Assembly: GCF_016598575.1 (NCBI RefSeq)
Contig: NZ_CP066801.1
Location: 496,001 to 560,000 of the forward strand
Length of the DNA: 64,000 nt
Origin: Streptomyces sp. HSG2
GTDB taxonomy: Bacteria; Actinomycetota; Actinomycetes; Streptomycetales; Streptomycetaceae
Direction: 5' to 3'
The notes under the pieces: generated by a model
Seen by the model: only the letters and a program-made list of their open reading frames with translations
Told to the model about the DNA's origin: nothing
Database searches by the model: none
Position numbers and translations under genes: made by a program
In this document: one piece after another, positions 1 through 7,819 of the stretch
Position numbering within the stretch: the stretch's first letter is position 1
Layout of the letters: each line of letters starts with the position of its first letter

Positions 1-321
1 CTCGGGCCGGTCGACCAGGCCGAACAGCATGTGCCGGGAACGACGGGTGCGGGCGAGACGCCCGTTGTGGGAGAAGGTCACCGCGTGCACCCGGTCCTGG
101 AGCGGGAGGTCGAATCCGGGCGGCAGGCAGTCGCGAGAGGGGCCGATGATGCCGCCACCACACGTCTTGTAGCGCGGCAGTTCGGCCTTCTCCAGCAGCA
201 GTACGCGACGGCCGGCCACGGCCGCCGCGTAGGCGGCGGACGCGCCCGCCGGCCCCGCGCCGACCACCACCACGTCCCATACCCGAGCCGTGTCGTCCGC
301 CGAGGAGTTCTCGCTGCTCAC
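1..321 (-). CDS. FAD-dependent oxidoreductase, geranylgeranyl reductase family (N-terminal part only)
   Basis: The gene runs off the left edge, so only its first 107 codons are visible. About 16 residues after the start the protein shows a dinucleotide-binding fold: DVVVVGAGPAGASAA with GxGxxG, then the end of the second strand LLLEK, which binds the FAD ribose. The following PRYKTCGGG is typical of the geranylgeranyl reductase-like flavoproteins that reduce prenyl chains or related substrates. The GTG at 321 was chosen because the FAD fold starts soon after it and a GGAG sits upstream. It is divergent from the M20 peptidase, and the two share a mirror-image promoter region. The true substrate cannot be told from this fragment. 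Confidence 0.8.
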   Translation of the reverse strand, partial: MSSENSSADDTARVWDVVVVGAGPAGASAAYAAAVAGRRVLLLEKAELPRYKTCGGGIIGPSRDCLPPGFDLPLQDRVHAVTFSHNGRLARTRRSRHMLFGLVDRPE

Positions 322-368
322 GATGGTGTACCGCTCCGATCCCGCCGCCGTCTCCGCTGTCCCCCCGC

Positions 369-374
369 ATCCTA
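369..374 (-). promoter_or_regulatory. -10 element (TAGGAT) for the leftward flavoprotein gene
   Basis: On the minus strand TAGGAT fits the TAnnnT consensus about 48 nt upstream of the GTG at 321. It lies in the left half of an exact 11-bp inverted repeat (370-380 and 411-421) whose right half carries TAGGAC on the plus strand. No clear -35 was seen. Confidence 0.4.
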
Positions 375-416
375 CGGTGATCGCGCTCGGCAGCCCTGTG
401 CGAGGATCGCTCACCG

Positions 417-422
417 TAGGAC
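417..422 (+). promoter_or_regulatory. -10-like element (TAGGAC) for the M20 peptidase gene
   Basis: TAGGAC is in the right half of the 11-bp inverted repeat TCCTACGGTGA / TCACCGTAGGA (370-380 and 411-421). A start near 429 would leave a short leader that still holds the AAGGAG ribosome site at 433-438. It lacks the final T of the consensus, so it is a weaker match than its mirror image. Confidence 0.35.
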
Positions 423-447
423 GCCTGGAACCCAAGGAGCGTGCCCC

Positions 448-1803
448 ATGCCCTCGCAGCCGATCGCCGAGACCGTCGCCTCGCTGATGCCCCGGGCACG
501 GGAGGAACTCGCCGAACTGGTGGCGTTCCGGTCGGTGGCGGACTTCGACCGGTATCCCCGCTCCGAGAGCGAGGGCGCTGCGCGTTGGGCCGCGGACGCC
601 CTGCGCGCCGAGGGGTTCGAGGACGTCGCGGTACTGGACACCCCGGACGGCACCCAGTCGGTCTACGGTCGACTGGCCGGACCGGAGGGCGCCAGGACCG
701 TCCTGCTGTACGCGCACTACGACGTCCAGCCGCCGTTGGACGAGGCCGGTTGGGACAGCCCTCCGTTCGAACTGACCGAGCGCGACGGCCGCTGGTACGG
801 GCGGGGCGCCGCCGACTGCAAGGGCGGGCTGGTGATGCACCTGCTGGCGTTGCGCGCGCTGCGCGCGGCGGGAGGCGTGCCCGTCACCGTCAAGGTGATC
901 GTCGAGGGCTCGGAGGAACAGGGCACGGGGGGGCTGGAGCGGTACGCGGAGGCACACCCCGAACTGTTGGAGGCCGACGCGATCGTCATCGGCGACACCG
1001 GCAACTTCCGTGTGGGGCTCCCGACCGTCACCACCGTGCTGAGGGGCATGACCATGCTCCGCGTCCGGGTCGACACCCTGGAGGGGAACCTGCACTCCGG
1101 GCAGTTCGGAGGCGCCGCCCCGGACGCGCTGGCCGCGCTGATCCGGGTCCTGGACTCGCTGCGCGCCGAGGACGGCTCGACGACGGTGGACGGGTTGGCC
1201 GCCGACGGCGGTTGGGAGGGTGTCGACTACGCGGAGGACCGGTTCCGGCAGGACGCGAGGGTTCTGGACGGGGTCGACCTGACCGGCTCGGGCACGGTCG
1301 GCGACCGCCTGTGGGCGCGGCCGGCCGTCACGGTCGTCGGCATCGACTGCCCCTCGGTGTCCGAGGCGACGCCGTCGGTGCAGGCGAGCGCCCAGGCCCT
1401 GGTGAGCCTCCGGGTGCCGCCGGGGGTGGACGCCGGCGAGGCCACCCGCCTGCTCCGCGCGCACTTGGAGTCCCGTACGCCGTGGGGCGCCCGCGTCCGG
1501 ATCGAGCAGGTCGGTCAGGGCCGGGCCTTCCGGGCCGACACGACGAGTCCCGCCTATCGGGCGATGGCCGAGGCGATGGCCGTCGCCTACCCCGGTGAGG
1601 AGATGCGCTACGCGGGCCAGGGCGGCTCCATCCCGTTGTGCGGCACCCTGGCGGCACTGTATCCGCGAGCGGAGATCCTGCTGATCGGCCTCAGCGAGCC
1701 CGAGGCGAGGATCCACGCGGTGAACGAGAGCGTCTCGCCGGAGGAGTTGGAGCGGCTGTCCGTGGCGGAGGCGCTCTTCCTGCGGGGGTACGCCGCCGGG
1801 TGA
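448..1803 (+). CDS. M20 family dipeptidase / zinc metallopeptidase
   Basis: 451 aa cytosolic metallopeptidase of the M20 (ArgE/DapE/carnosinase) family, which hydrolyses dipeptides or N-acyl amino acids with a di-zinc centre. Family metal and catalytic residues are visible: His90 in AHYDVQPP, Asp123 in GAADCKGG, the general base pair Glu156-Glu157 in GSEEQGT, Asp183 in GDTGN, and His423 in IHAVNES near the end. The lid/dimerisation domain lies between about 200 and 315 (LEGNLHSGQFGG). The length is normal. The ATG at 448 is preceded by AAGGAG at 433-438; the open frame continues upstream but that part is low-complexity and lies in the divergent promoter region. Neighbours do not reveal the substrate. 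Confidence 0.9.
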   Translation: MPSQPIAETVASLMPRAREELAELVAFRSVADFDRYPRSESEGAARWAADALRAEGFEDVAVLDTPDGTQSVYGRLAGPEGARTVLLYAHYDVQPPLDEAGWDSPPFELTERDGRWYGRGAADCKGGLVMHLLALRALRAAGGVPVTVKVIVEGSEEQGTGGLERYAEAHPELLEADAIVIGDTGNFRVGLPTVTTVLRGMTMLRVRVDTLEGNLHSGQFGGAAPDALAALIRVLDSLRAEDGSTTVDGLAADGGWEGVDYAEDRFRQDARVLDGVDLTGSGTVGDRLWARPAVTVVGIDCPSVSEATPSVQASAQALVSLRVPPGVDAGEATRLLRAHLESRTPWGARVRIEQVGQGRAFRADTTSPAYRAMAEAMAVAYPGEEMRYAGQGGSIPLCGTLAALYPRAEILLIGLSEPEARIHAVNESVSPEELERLSVAEALFLRGYAAG

Positions 1804-1811
1804 GAACGCGG

Positions 1812-1833
1812 GGCGGCGTCCGGGAGGCGCCGC
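1812..1833. terminator. Hairpin between convergent M20 and Nudix genes
   Basis: The 35-nt gap between the two convergent stop codons contains GGCGGCG and CGCCGCC separated by a short loop, a 7-bp GC stem without a T tract. It may end transcription in both directions. Confidence 0.35.
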
Positions 1834-1835
1834 CG

Positions 1836-2876
1836 TCAGTCGACGGGGACTCCGGCCTCCAGGTAGTGCGCGGCCCCGCGCTCCCTGGCCCGGAGGGCCC
1901 AGCGCAGTCTGTTGTGGCGGACGGGCGGGAGGAGGGCGGCGGCCTGTTCCTCCGTCACGAAGCGCCAGTCGCGCAGTTCGTCGCGTGGCAGCAGGAGTCC
2001 GTCCTCCGTCGTGGGTGACACACGGCCTCCGTCGAAGAGGAGTCGGAGTCCGCCGAAGCGAGGCGGCGCGGGACGCTCCCAGTCGACGAGCAGGAGGGCG
2101 GGTACGCGGTCCAGACGGATACCGGTCTCCTCGGCGACCTCGCGGATGCCGGCGCGGGCGGGCGACTCGCCCGGCTCGACGATGCCGCCGGGGAACTCCC
2201 AACCGGGCTTGTAGGTGGGGTCGACGAGGAGCACCCGGTCCCGTTCGTCGAAGAGCAGCACCCCCGCCGCGAGTGTCTCGGCGGTCGGGTGCGGGGTCTG
2301 CACGATGCCGCAGGGGGCCGCCTCGCCACCCACGACCGCCTCGGCGACCCGCGACGCGGTCTCGTGAGGGGTGAGATCCGTGGTGTCGACGAGATGGGCG
2401 TCGGCGGCCAGCCAGGCGTCGAATGCCACCCGGTAGGGGGCGACGCGGTCGTGGGACCACCGCCGAGGTCGGGACTCGGCGTCGCCCGCCGCGGGGAGCC
2501 TCCCGCCGGCGATCCGCTCCCGCAGGATCGTTTCCCCGGATGTGAGGAGGACATGCCTGACGGGGATCCGGCGAGCGGCGAGCCCACCGAAGATCTCGTC
2601 CCGATGCTCCTGTCGGAGCAAGGTCATGGGGACGACGAGCGTGCCCCCGAGCTCGGCGAGCATCGCCGCCACCGTGTCGATCACCACACGACGCCAGATC
2701 GGAAGCTCCTGGAGGTCCTCGACCTCGGCGAGACGCTTGGGCGGCAGCATCCGGGCGAGCGCGGCCCCGACGGTCTCGGGTTCGAAGAGCGTGCTGTTCG
2801 GGAGCAGTTCGATCAGCTCCCGTGCCGCGGTGGTCTTGCCCACGCCGAACGCGCCGTTGATCCAGACGACGGTCAC
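1836..2876 (-). CDS. Fusion of a P-loop kinase-like ATPase domain and a Nudix hydrolase
   Basis: 346 aa two-domain protein. Residues 1-180 form a P-loop domain with Walker A GAFGVGKTT at about 9-17 and an adenylate/shikimate kinase-like layout (the LRERI segment resembles the lid region). Residues 195-320 form a Nudix domain with the full box GX5EX7REVXEEXGI (GGIVEPGESPARAG then REVAEETGI), which binds metal and cleaves nucleoside diphosphate-linked compounds. The GTG start at 2876 has AGGGGGA close upstream. Such AAA/Nudix fusions are found in actinomycetes, but the substrate is not known. The frame is intact and codon use is ordinary. Confidence 0.85.
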   Translation of the reverse strand: MTVVWINGAFGVGKTTAARELIELLPNSTLFEPETVGAALARMLPPKRLAEVEDLQELPIWRRVVIDTVAAMLAELGGTLVVPMTLLRQEHRDEIFGGLAARRIPVRHVLLTSGETILRERIAGGRLPAAGDAESRPRRWSHDRVAPYRVAFDAWLAADAHLVDTTDLTPHETASRVAEAVVGGEAAPCGIVQTPHPTAETLAAGVLLFDERDRVLLVDPTYKPGWEFPGGIVEPGESPARAGIREVAEETGIRLDRVPALLLVDWERPAPPRFGGLRLLFDGGRVSPTTEDGLLLPRDELRDWRFVTEEQAAALLPPVRHNRLRWALRARERGAAHYLEAGVPVD

Positions 2877-3006
2877 AGGTCCCCCTCTTCTGTCGGCCCC
2901 CTGGGGCTTGCCCGCTCCACCCTGTCACGAAAACGCCTCACGGGAGAGGGCGGCGCCGGAGGGTCGACGAGGGGCAAGCGGGCCCCGACCGACCGCGGTC
3001 GCACGA

Positions 3007-3046
3007 CCGAGGCGCCGACGCCCGCGTGGGGGCATCGGCGCCTCGG
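3007..3046 (-). terminator. Hairpin terminator downstream of the small secreted peptide gene
   Basis: CCGAGGCGCCGA (3007-3018) pairs exactly with TCGGCGCCTCGG (3035-3046), a 12-bp stem around a 16-nt loop. It begins 18 nt past the stop codon of the minus-strand gene at 3064. Confidence 0.6.
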
Positions 3047-3063
3047 AGAGCCGGGAGAGGCCG

Positions 3064-3246
3064 TCAGTCCTCCTGCGCGGGCGCGTCGTGCGGCATCAGG
3101 CTGTCGGAGGCGATGTCGACGGAGCTGAGGGTGTCCTCCACATCGAGACCGAGCGGAAGGGCGCCGACGGCGTGGGACGGGGTGACGGCGGCCACGACGA
3201 AGCCGGTGGCGAGGGAGGCGATGGCGAGCATGCTGCGCTTCTTCAT
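3064..3246 (-). CDS. Small secreted peptide, unknown function
   Basis: 60 aa. The first 26 residues form a clear Sec signal peptide: KKR at the N-terminus, the hydrophobic run MLAIASLATGFVVAAV, and a cleavage site after TPSHA. The mature part of about 34 residues (VGALPLGLDVEDTLSSVD and an acidic tail) has no cysteine and no known motif. The ATG at 3246 is preceded by GGAG about 10 nt upstream, and the gene has its own hairpin terminator, which argues that it is real. It faces neither neighbour in an operon. The length and lack of a chaplin motif argue against a chaplin or rodlin. Confidence 0.65.
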   Translation of the reverse strand: MKKRSMLAIASLATGFVVAAVTPSHAVGALPLGLDVEDTLSSVDIASDSLMPHDAPAQED

Positions 3247-3374
3247 ACCCGTTCAACTCCGCGGCCGGCGGGAGGTTACTGCCGGAGTCCGCGCCCGCGC
3301 CCCCCTACGCCCGTCACCGTACGTCGGACTCGCTCGGTGAGACGAGCGCTCCCGGCGCCCTCGAGGACCGGCGA

Positions 3375-4376
3375 TCACGGCCGGCGCGGGGGCGAGGCGG
3401 CGCGGTCCTCCGGGGCCGGAGGCGGGGTGGCGGGGCGGACGTCGGGCGGCAGGTGGGCCAGAGCCGCCGCCGCGGCCCCCACCAGCCCGGCGTCGGTGCC
3501 CATCCGGGCCGGGGTCACGGACAGCCCCCGGACGAAGGACAGAGCGGCGTACGCGTCGAGTGCCTCGCGCAACGGCGCGAAGAGCACCTCGCCCGCCTTG
3601 CCCACACCGCCCCCCACCACCGCGACGTCGATCTCGACGAGCGTGGCGGTCGCGGCGATCCCGGCGGCCAGCGCCCGGGCCGCCCGGTCGAAGGAGGCGC
3701 GGGCCACCGGGTCCCCTCGGCGGGCGGCCTCGGCGACGGCGACGGCGGAGGCGTCCCCGTCCGCCCCGGGCCGCCACCCTCGCTCCAACGCGCGTCGCGC
3801 GATGTTGGGGCCGCTCGCGATGCGCTCGACGCAGCCCCGGGAGCCGCAAGGACAGGGATCTCCGTCCAGATCGACGCTGATGTGGCCGATGTGACCCGCG
3901 TTGCCGGTGGGCCCCGTGTGCAGCCGACCGTTCAGCACCAGCCCGCCCCCCACCCCCGTGGAGACGACCATGCACAGGGCGTTGTCGTGGCCTCGGGCGG
4001 CGCCCTGCCAGTGCTCCGCCGCCGCGATGGCCACGCCGTCCCCGATCAGCTCGGCGGGGAGCCCACCGGTCGCCTCCCGGACCCGCCGGACCAGAGGGTA
4101 GTCCCGCCACGCCGGGACGTTGACCGGGCTGACGGTACCGGCGCCGGCGTCCACCGGACCGGCACTGCCGATGCCGACGGCCGCGACACGCCCCCACCGC
4201 GGCGAGGCCCTCAGCTCGCCGAGGACCTCCTCCACGGCTCCCATCACGGTCTCGCCGTCCCGCCGGGCAGGGGTCGGCCGTTGCGCCCGGGAGCCGATTC
4301 GGCCCGCCCGGTCCACCAGGGCGCCGGCGATCTTGGTGCCGCCGATGTCGAGGGCGGCCACGAGGTCGGTGTGCAT
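3375..4376 (-). CDS. ROK family sugar kinase
   Basis: 333 aa ROK-family protein that probably phosphorylates glucose or another hexose with ATP in the cytosol. The N-terminal phosphate-binding motif ALDIGGTKIAGALVD is at about 7-21. The second ATP motif is VSTGVGGGLVLNGRLH, and the ROK zinc signature GHISVDLDGDPCPCGSRGCVE follows with the expected Cys residues. ATP-binding VVGGGVGKAG lies near the C-terminus. The ATG at 4376 is chosen because the kinase fold begins at once and GGGGAG lies upstream; an upstream extension to 4565 would overrun the operator and the divergent lacI start. There is no HTH, so this is a kinase and not a ROK repressor. It is divergent from a LacI regulator that probably controls it. 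Confidence 0.88.
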   Translation of the reverse strand: MHTDLVAALDIGGTKIAGALVDRAGRIGSRAQRPTPARRDGETVMGAVEEVLGELRASPRWGRVAAVGIGSAGPVDAGAGTVSPVNVPAWRDYPLVRRVREATGGLPAELIGDGVAIAAAEHWQGAARGHDNALCMVVSTGVGGGLVLNGRLHTGPTGNAGHIGHISVDLDGDPCPCGSRGCVERIASGPNIARRALERGWRPGADGDASAVAVAEAARRGDPVARASFDRAARALAAGIAATATLVEIDVAVVGGGVGKAGEVLFAPLREALDAYAALSFVRGLSVTPARMGTDAGLVGAAAAALAHLPPDVRPATPPPAPEDRAASPPRRP

Positions 4377-4513
4377 CGGAATGGATTCTCCCCGTCGGAC
4401 CGCGGACCACGACTGTCGGACACCCGTGCGCGTCCACGCACGGGCGCGGCGATGCCTGGCCCGCGGCGGGAGCGCGGACCGAGGATCGCCGGCCATCAGT
4501 CTCTCCCGCCCCT

Positions 4514-4525
4514 GACAACGTTGTC
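4514..4525. promoter_or_regulatory. Palindromic operator between ROK kinase and LacI regulator
   Basis: GACAACGTTGTC is a perfect 12-bp palindrome with the central CG step typical of LacI/GalR-family operators. It lies 137 nt upstream of the kinase start and just upstream of a TATGCT -10 box (4533-4538) for the regulator, in the -35/spacer zone, so binding would block lacI transcription and could affect the kinase. Confidence 0.65.
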
Positions 4526-4532
4526 CAGCGCC

Positions 4533-4538
4533 TATGCT
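4533..4538 (+). promoter_or_regulatory. -10 box (TATGCT) of the LacI-family regulator gene
   Basis: TATGCT matches TAnnnT, 7 nt after the operator palindrome. A transcript from about 4545 would include the candidate starts at 4564, 4609 and 4636. Confidence 0.45.
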
Positions 4539-4608
4539 CGACGCCACGTGCTCATACAAGCGCATGACCGACCTCGCCCGCCCCGGCCGACAGGAGCAAG
4601 AGCAGTTC

Positions 4609-5691
4609 GTGGACGACAGGACAGGACACCACGCCGTGCCCGCACCACCCTCGGCACGGGACCGCCGGGCCGCACCGGTGCGGCGCTACGGCAACCGTCC
4701 GACCATGAAGGACGTGGCCGCTCGGGCGGGGGTCGGCCTGAAGACCGTCTCCCGGGTGGTCAATCAGGAGGCGGGCGTCACCCCCGAGACCGAGCGCCGT
4801 GTGCGGGAGTCGATCGAGGCGCTGGGGTTCCGCCGCAACGACAGCGCGCGGGTGCTGCGCAAGGGCCGCACCTCCACGATCGGCCTGGTACTGGAGGACC
4901 TGGCCGACCCGTTCTACGGCCCGCTCAGTCGGTCCGTCGAGGAGGTGGCCCGCGCCCACGGCGCCCTGCTGATCAACGGCTCCAGCGCGGAGGATCCCGA
5001 CCGCGAGCGGGAACTCGTGCTCGCGCTGTGCGCCCGACGGGTGGACGGCCTGGTGGTCGTCCCCGCCGGTGACGACCACCGCTACCTGGAGCCGGAGCTC
5101 AAGGCGGGGGTGGCCGTGGTGTTCGTGGACCGCCCGGCGGGCCTCATCGACGCCGACGTGGTGCTCTGCGACAACTTCGGCGGTGCCCGGGACGGCGTGG
5201 CCCGACTGATCGCCCACGGACACCGGCGGATCGGCTTCATCGGCGACATGCCGCGCATCCACACGGCCGCGGAGCGACTGCGGGGGTACCGGGCGGCGAT
5301 GGAGGACGCCGGCCTGTCTCCCGAGGACGCCTGGATGTCCCTCGGCGCCACCGACCCCGATCGGGTGGGTCGCGCGGCCCGGCGGATGCTGTCCGGCCCC
5401 CGCCCGGTCACCGCCATCTTCGGCGCCAACAACCGCGTGACGGTCACCGTCGTCCGTGTCCTGGCCGGCCACGAGCGGCGGGTCGCCCTGGTCGGATTCG
5501 ACGACATCGAACTCGGCGATCTACTGCGGCCGGGGATCACGGTGGTGGCACAGGACGCCGCCGCCTTGGGCCGAACCGCCGCCGAACGTCTCTTCCGGCA
5601 GTTGGACGGAACGCCTCCCCCGCCGGAACGGGTCGAGCTGCCGACCCGGTTGATCCCCCGAGGGTCGGGGGAACTGGCCCCCGAGGACTGA
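4609..5691 (+). CDS. LacI family transcriptional regulator
   Basis: About 360 aa DNA-binding repressor. A classic LacI HTH (TMKDVAARAGVGLKTVSRVVNQE, with the hinge helix KGRTSTIGLVLEDL after it) is followed by a periplasmic-binding-protein-like sensor domain that ends with VALVGFDDIELGDLLRPGITVVAQD. The start is uncertain: GTG 4609 has GGAG 12 nt upstream; ATG 4564 and GTG 4636 are in frame and possible. The protein is divergent from the ROK kinase, so a sugar-responsive kinase/repressor pair is likely. The HTH-proximal palindrome at 4514-4525 suggests autoregulation. Effector unknown. Confidence 0.88.
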   Translation: MDDRTGHHAVPAPPSARDRRAAPVRRYGNRPTMKDVAARAGVGLKTVSRVVNQEAGVTPETERRVRESIEALGFRRNDSARVLRKGRTSTIGLVLEDLADPFYGPLSRSVEEVARAHGALLINGSSAEDPDRERELVLALCARRVDGLVVVPAGDDHRYLEPELKAGVAVVFVDRPAGLIDADVVLCDNFGGARDGVARLIAHGHRRIGFIGDMPRIHTAAERLRGYRAAMEDAGLSPEDAWMSLGATDPDRVGRAARRMLSGPRPVTAIFGANNRVTVTVVRVLAGHERRVALVGFDDIELGDLLRPGITVVAQDAAALGRTAAERLFRQLDGTPPPPERVELPTRLIPRGSGELAPED

Positions 5692-5752
5692 CGGCGAGCG
5701 CGCGACGCTCTTCTCCGCGGAGCCTCCCGGCGCGGGGCCACCCGACAGGCGT

Positions 5753-5786
5753 GAGGCCCCGGTCCGAGGGAGCGGACCGGGGCCTC
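5753..5786. terminator. Bidirectional hairpin terminator between lacI-type gene and etfA
   Basis: GAGGCCCCGGTCCG (5753-5766) pairs perfectly with CGGACCGGGGCCTC (5773-5786) around a 6-nt loop. It lies between convergent genes and can serve both. Confidence 0.75.
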
Positions 5787-5817
5787 GACGGCTCCGCGCG
5801 AGGACGGTTGCGCGGGC

Positions 5818-6780
5818 TCAGCCCTTGCGGGCCACGATCTCCTCGGTGAGCTGCGGTACGACGTCGAAGAGGTCGCCGACGACGCCGTAGTCGACCAGCT
5901 CGAAGATCGGCGCCTCGGCGTCCTTGTTGATCGCCACGATCGTCTTGGACGTCTGCATGCCGGCCCGGTGCTGGATCGCGCCGGAGATGCCGGCGGCGAC
6001 GTACAACTGCGGCGAGACCGACTTGCCGGTCTGGCCGACCTGGTTGGTGTGCGGGTACCAACCGGCGTCGACGGCGGCGCGCGAGGCGCCCACGGCCGCG
6101 CCGAGCGAGTCGGCGAGCGCCTCGATGACGGCGAAGTTCTCGGCGCCGTTGACGCCGCGACCGCCGGAGACCACGATCGCGGCCTCCGTCAGCTCCGGAC
6201 GACCGGTCGACTCGCGCGGCGTGCGCGCGGTGACCTTGGTACCGGTGGCCTGCTCGGAGAAGGTCACGTCGAGGGCCTCGACCGCGCCGGCGGCGGGGGC
6301 GGGCTCGACGGCGGCGCTGTTCGGCTTGACGGTGATGACCGGGGTGCCCTTGGAGACCCTGGACTTCGTCGTGTAGGCGGCGGCGAAGACCGACTGGGTG
6401 GCGACCGGGCCTTGGTCGCCCGCTTCGAGGTCGATGGCGTCGGTGATGACGCCCGACCCGATGCGGAGCGCCAGACGGGCGGCGATCTCCTTGCCCTCCG
6501 CCGAGGACGGCACGAGCACGGCGGCCGGGGAGACGATGTCGTGGGCCGCCCGAAGCGCGTCGACCTTCGGGACCACGAGGTAGTCGGCGTACTCGGCGGC
6601 CTCGTGGGTCAGCACCCTGACGGCGCCGTGCTCGGCCAGTGTGGCGGCGGTGTCGCCGGCTCCCGCGCCGAGGGCGACGGCCACCGGGTCGCCGATGCGG
6701 CGGGCCAACGTCAGCAGTTCCAGGGTGGGCTTGCGGACGGCGCCGTCCGCGTGGTCGACGTAGACGAGAACTTCAGCCAT
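5818..6780 (-). CDS. etfA: Electron transfer flavoprotein, alpha subunit
   Basis: 320 aa. EtfA binds FAD and, with EtfB, carries electrons from acyl-CoA and related dehydrogenases to the respiratory chain. The N-terminal alpha/beta domain starts MAEVLVYVDHADG. The C-terminal FAD domain shows the family signature from GGRGVNGAENFAVIEALA through VGASRAAVDAGW, NQVGQTGKSVSPQLYVAAGISGA and IQHRAGM to AINKDAEAPIF. Length is normal. It lies 53 nt downstream of etfB on the same strand and is surely co-transcribed. A strong terminator follows the stop. Confidence 0.95.
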   Translation of the reverse strand: MAEVLVYVDHADGAVRKPTLELLTLARRIGDPVAVALGAGAGDTAATLAEHGAVRVLTHEAAEYADYLVVPKVDALRAAHDIVSPAAVLVPSSAEGKEIAARLALRIGSGVITDAIDLEAGDQGPVATQSVFAAAYTTKSRVSKGTPVITVKPNSAAVEPAPAAGAVEALDVTFSEQATGTKVTARTPRESTGRPELTEAAIVVSGGRGVNGAENFAVIEALADSLGAAVGASRAAVDAGWYPHTNQVGQTGKSVSPQLYVAAGISGAIQHRAGMQTSKTIVAINKDAEAPIFELVDYGVVGDLFDVVPQLTEEIVARKG

Positions 6781-6833
6781 GGGACTTCTTCACTCCTGCT
6801 CGCGAAAGGTGAGGGACGGACAGCGGGGCGGGC

Positions 6834-7622
6834 TCAGACGAACTTCTGGCCCGCGAGGAACTCGGCGAGTTGCCTGCCGCCCTCGCCCTCGTCCTTGACG
6901 ATCGTGCCCGCCGTGCGCGCCGGGCGCTCCGTGGCACCGTCCACGGTCGTCCAGGCGTTCTCCAGACCGACCTCGTCCGCGTCGACGTCCAGGTCGGACA
7001 GGTCCCAGGACTCCACGGGCTTCTTCTTCGCCGCCATGATGCCCTTGAAGGACGGGTAGCGGGCCTCGCCCGACTGGTCGGTGACGGACACGACGGCCGG
7101 CAGCGCGGCCTCCAGTCGCTCCGTCGCGGCGTCTCCGTCGCGGCGGCCCTTGACGGTGCCGTCCTCGACCGAGACCTCCGACAGCAGGGTCACCTGGGGG
7201 ACCCCCAGGCGCTCGGCCAGCAGCGCGGGGACGACGCCCATGGTGCCGTCGGTGGAGGCCATGCCGGAGATCACCAGGTCGTATCCGGCCTTCTCGACGG
7301 CCTTGGCCAGGACCAGGGAGGTGCCGATGGCGTCGGTGCCGTGCAGGTCGTCGTCCTCGACGTGGATCGCCTTGTCGGCACCCATGGACAGCGCCTTGCG
7401 CAGCGCGTCCTTGGCGTCCTCGGGGCCCACCGTCAGGACGGTGATCTCCACGTCGTCGTCGGAGTTCTCCGAGATCCGCAGCGCCTGCTCCACCGCGTAC
7501 TCGTCCAACTCGGAGAGCAGGCCGTCCACATCGTCGCGGTCGACGGTCAGGTCATCGGCGAAATGCCGGTCGCCGGTGGCGTCGGGCACGTACTTCACGG
7601 TGACAACGATCCTCAAGCTCAC
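6834..7622 (-). CDS. etfB: Electron transfer flavoprotein, beta subunit
   Basis: 262 aa partner of EtfA; the beta subunit binds AMP and contacts the dehydrogenase partners. It begins SLRIVVTVKYVPDATGDRHF and contains the family region DLVISGMASTDGTMGVVPALLAERLGVPQ and the anchor near KGIMAAKKKPVE. Start GTG at 7622 has GGAGAGCC upstream with good spacing. It leads the etfBA operon. A 22-bp inverted repeat lies 31 nt upstream of the start and may be the operator. Confidence 0.95.
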   Translation of the reverse strand: MSLRIVVTVKYVPDATGDRHFADDLTVDRDDVDGLLSELDEYAVEQALRISENSDDDVEITVLTVGPEDAKDALRKALSMGADKAIHVEDDDLHGTDAIGTSLVLAKAVEKAGYDLVISGMASTDGTMGVVPALLAERLGVPQVTLLSEVSVEDGTVKGRRDGDAATERLEAALPAVVSVTDQSGEARYPSFKGIMAAKKKPVESWDLSDLDVDADEVGLENAWTTVDGATERPARTAGTIVKDEGEGGRQLAEFLAGQKFV

Positions 7623-7652
7623 GCCGGCTCTCCTACTGCATCGTCATTTCAG

Positions 7653-7674
7653 TGCTGCCTGCTTGCAGGCAGCA
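7653..7674. promoter_or_regulatory. 22-bp inverted repeat upstream of etfBA (candidate operator)
   Basis: TGCTGCCTGC and GCAGGCAGCA form an exact 10-bp inverted repeat with a 2-bp TT centre. It starts 31 nt upstream of the etfB GTG, where a TetR-type repressor would overlap the promoter or initial transcript. It is too tightly closed for a good terminator hairpin. No regulator gene is adjacent. Confidence 0.55.
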
Positions 7675-7819
7675 TAGGCGCCTCAAGCGGCGGTTCCGGG
7701 GCGGAGCGGGCTCCCGCGCCGTCCGAGATATTACTCGTCAGTACATCCAGCTCATGCCCACTGAGCAAGCGCCCCGAACTGTGACCTTCGCAACGCAGCG
7801 TAACCGGAACCCGACGAGG

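Noticed and set aside
4377..4565. N-terminal extension of the ROK kinase as a DNA-binding domain
   Set aside because: No HTH; it would cover the operator and the divergent regulator start.
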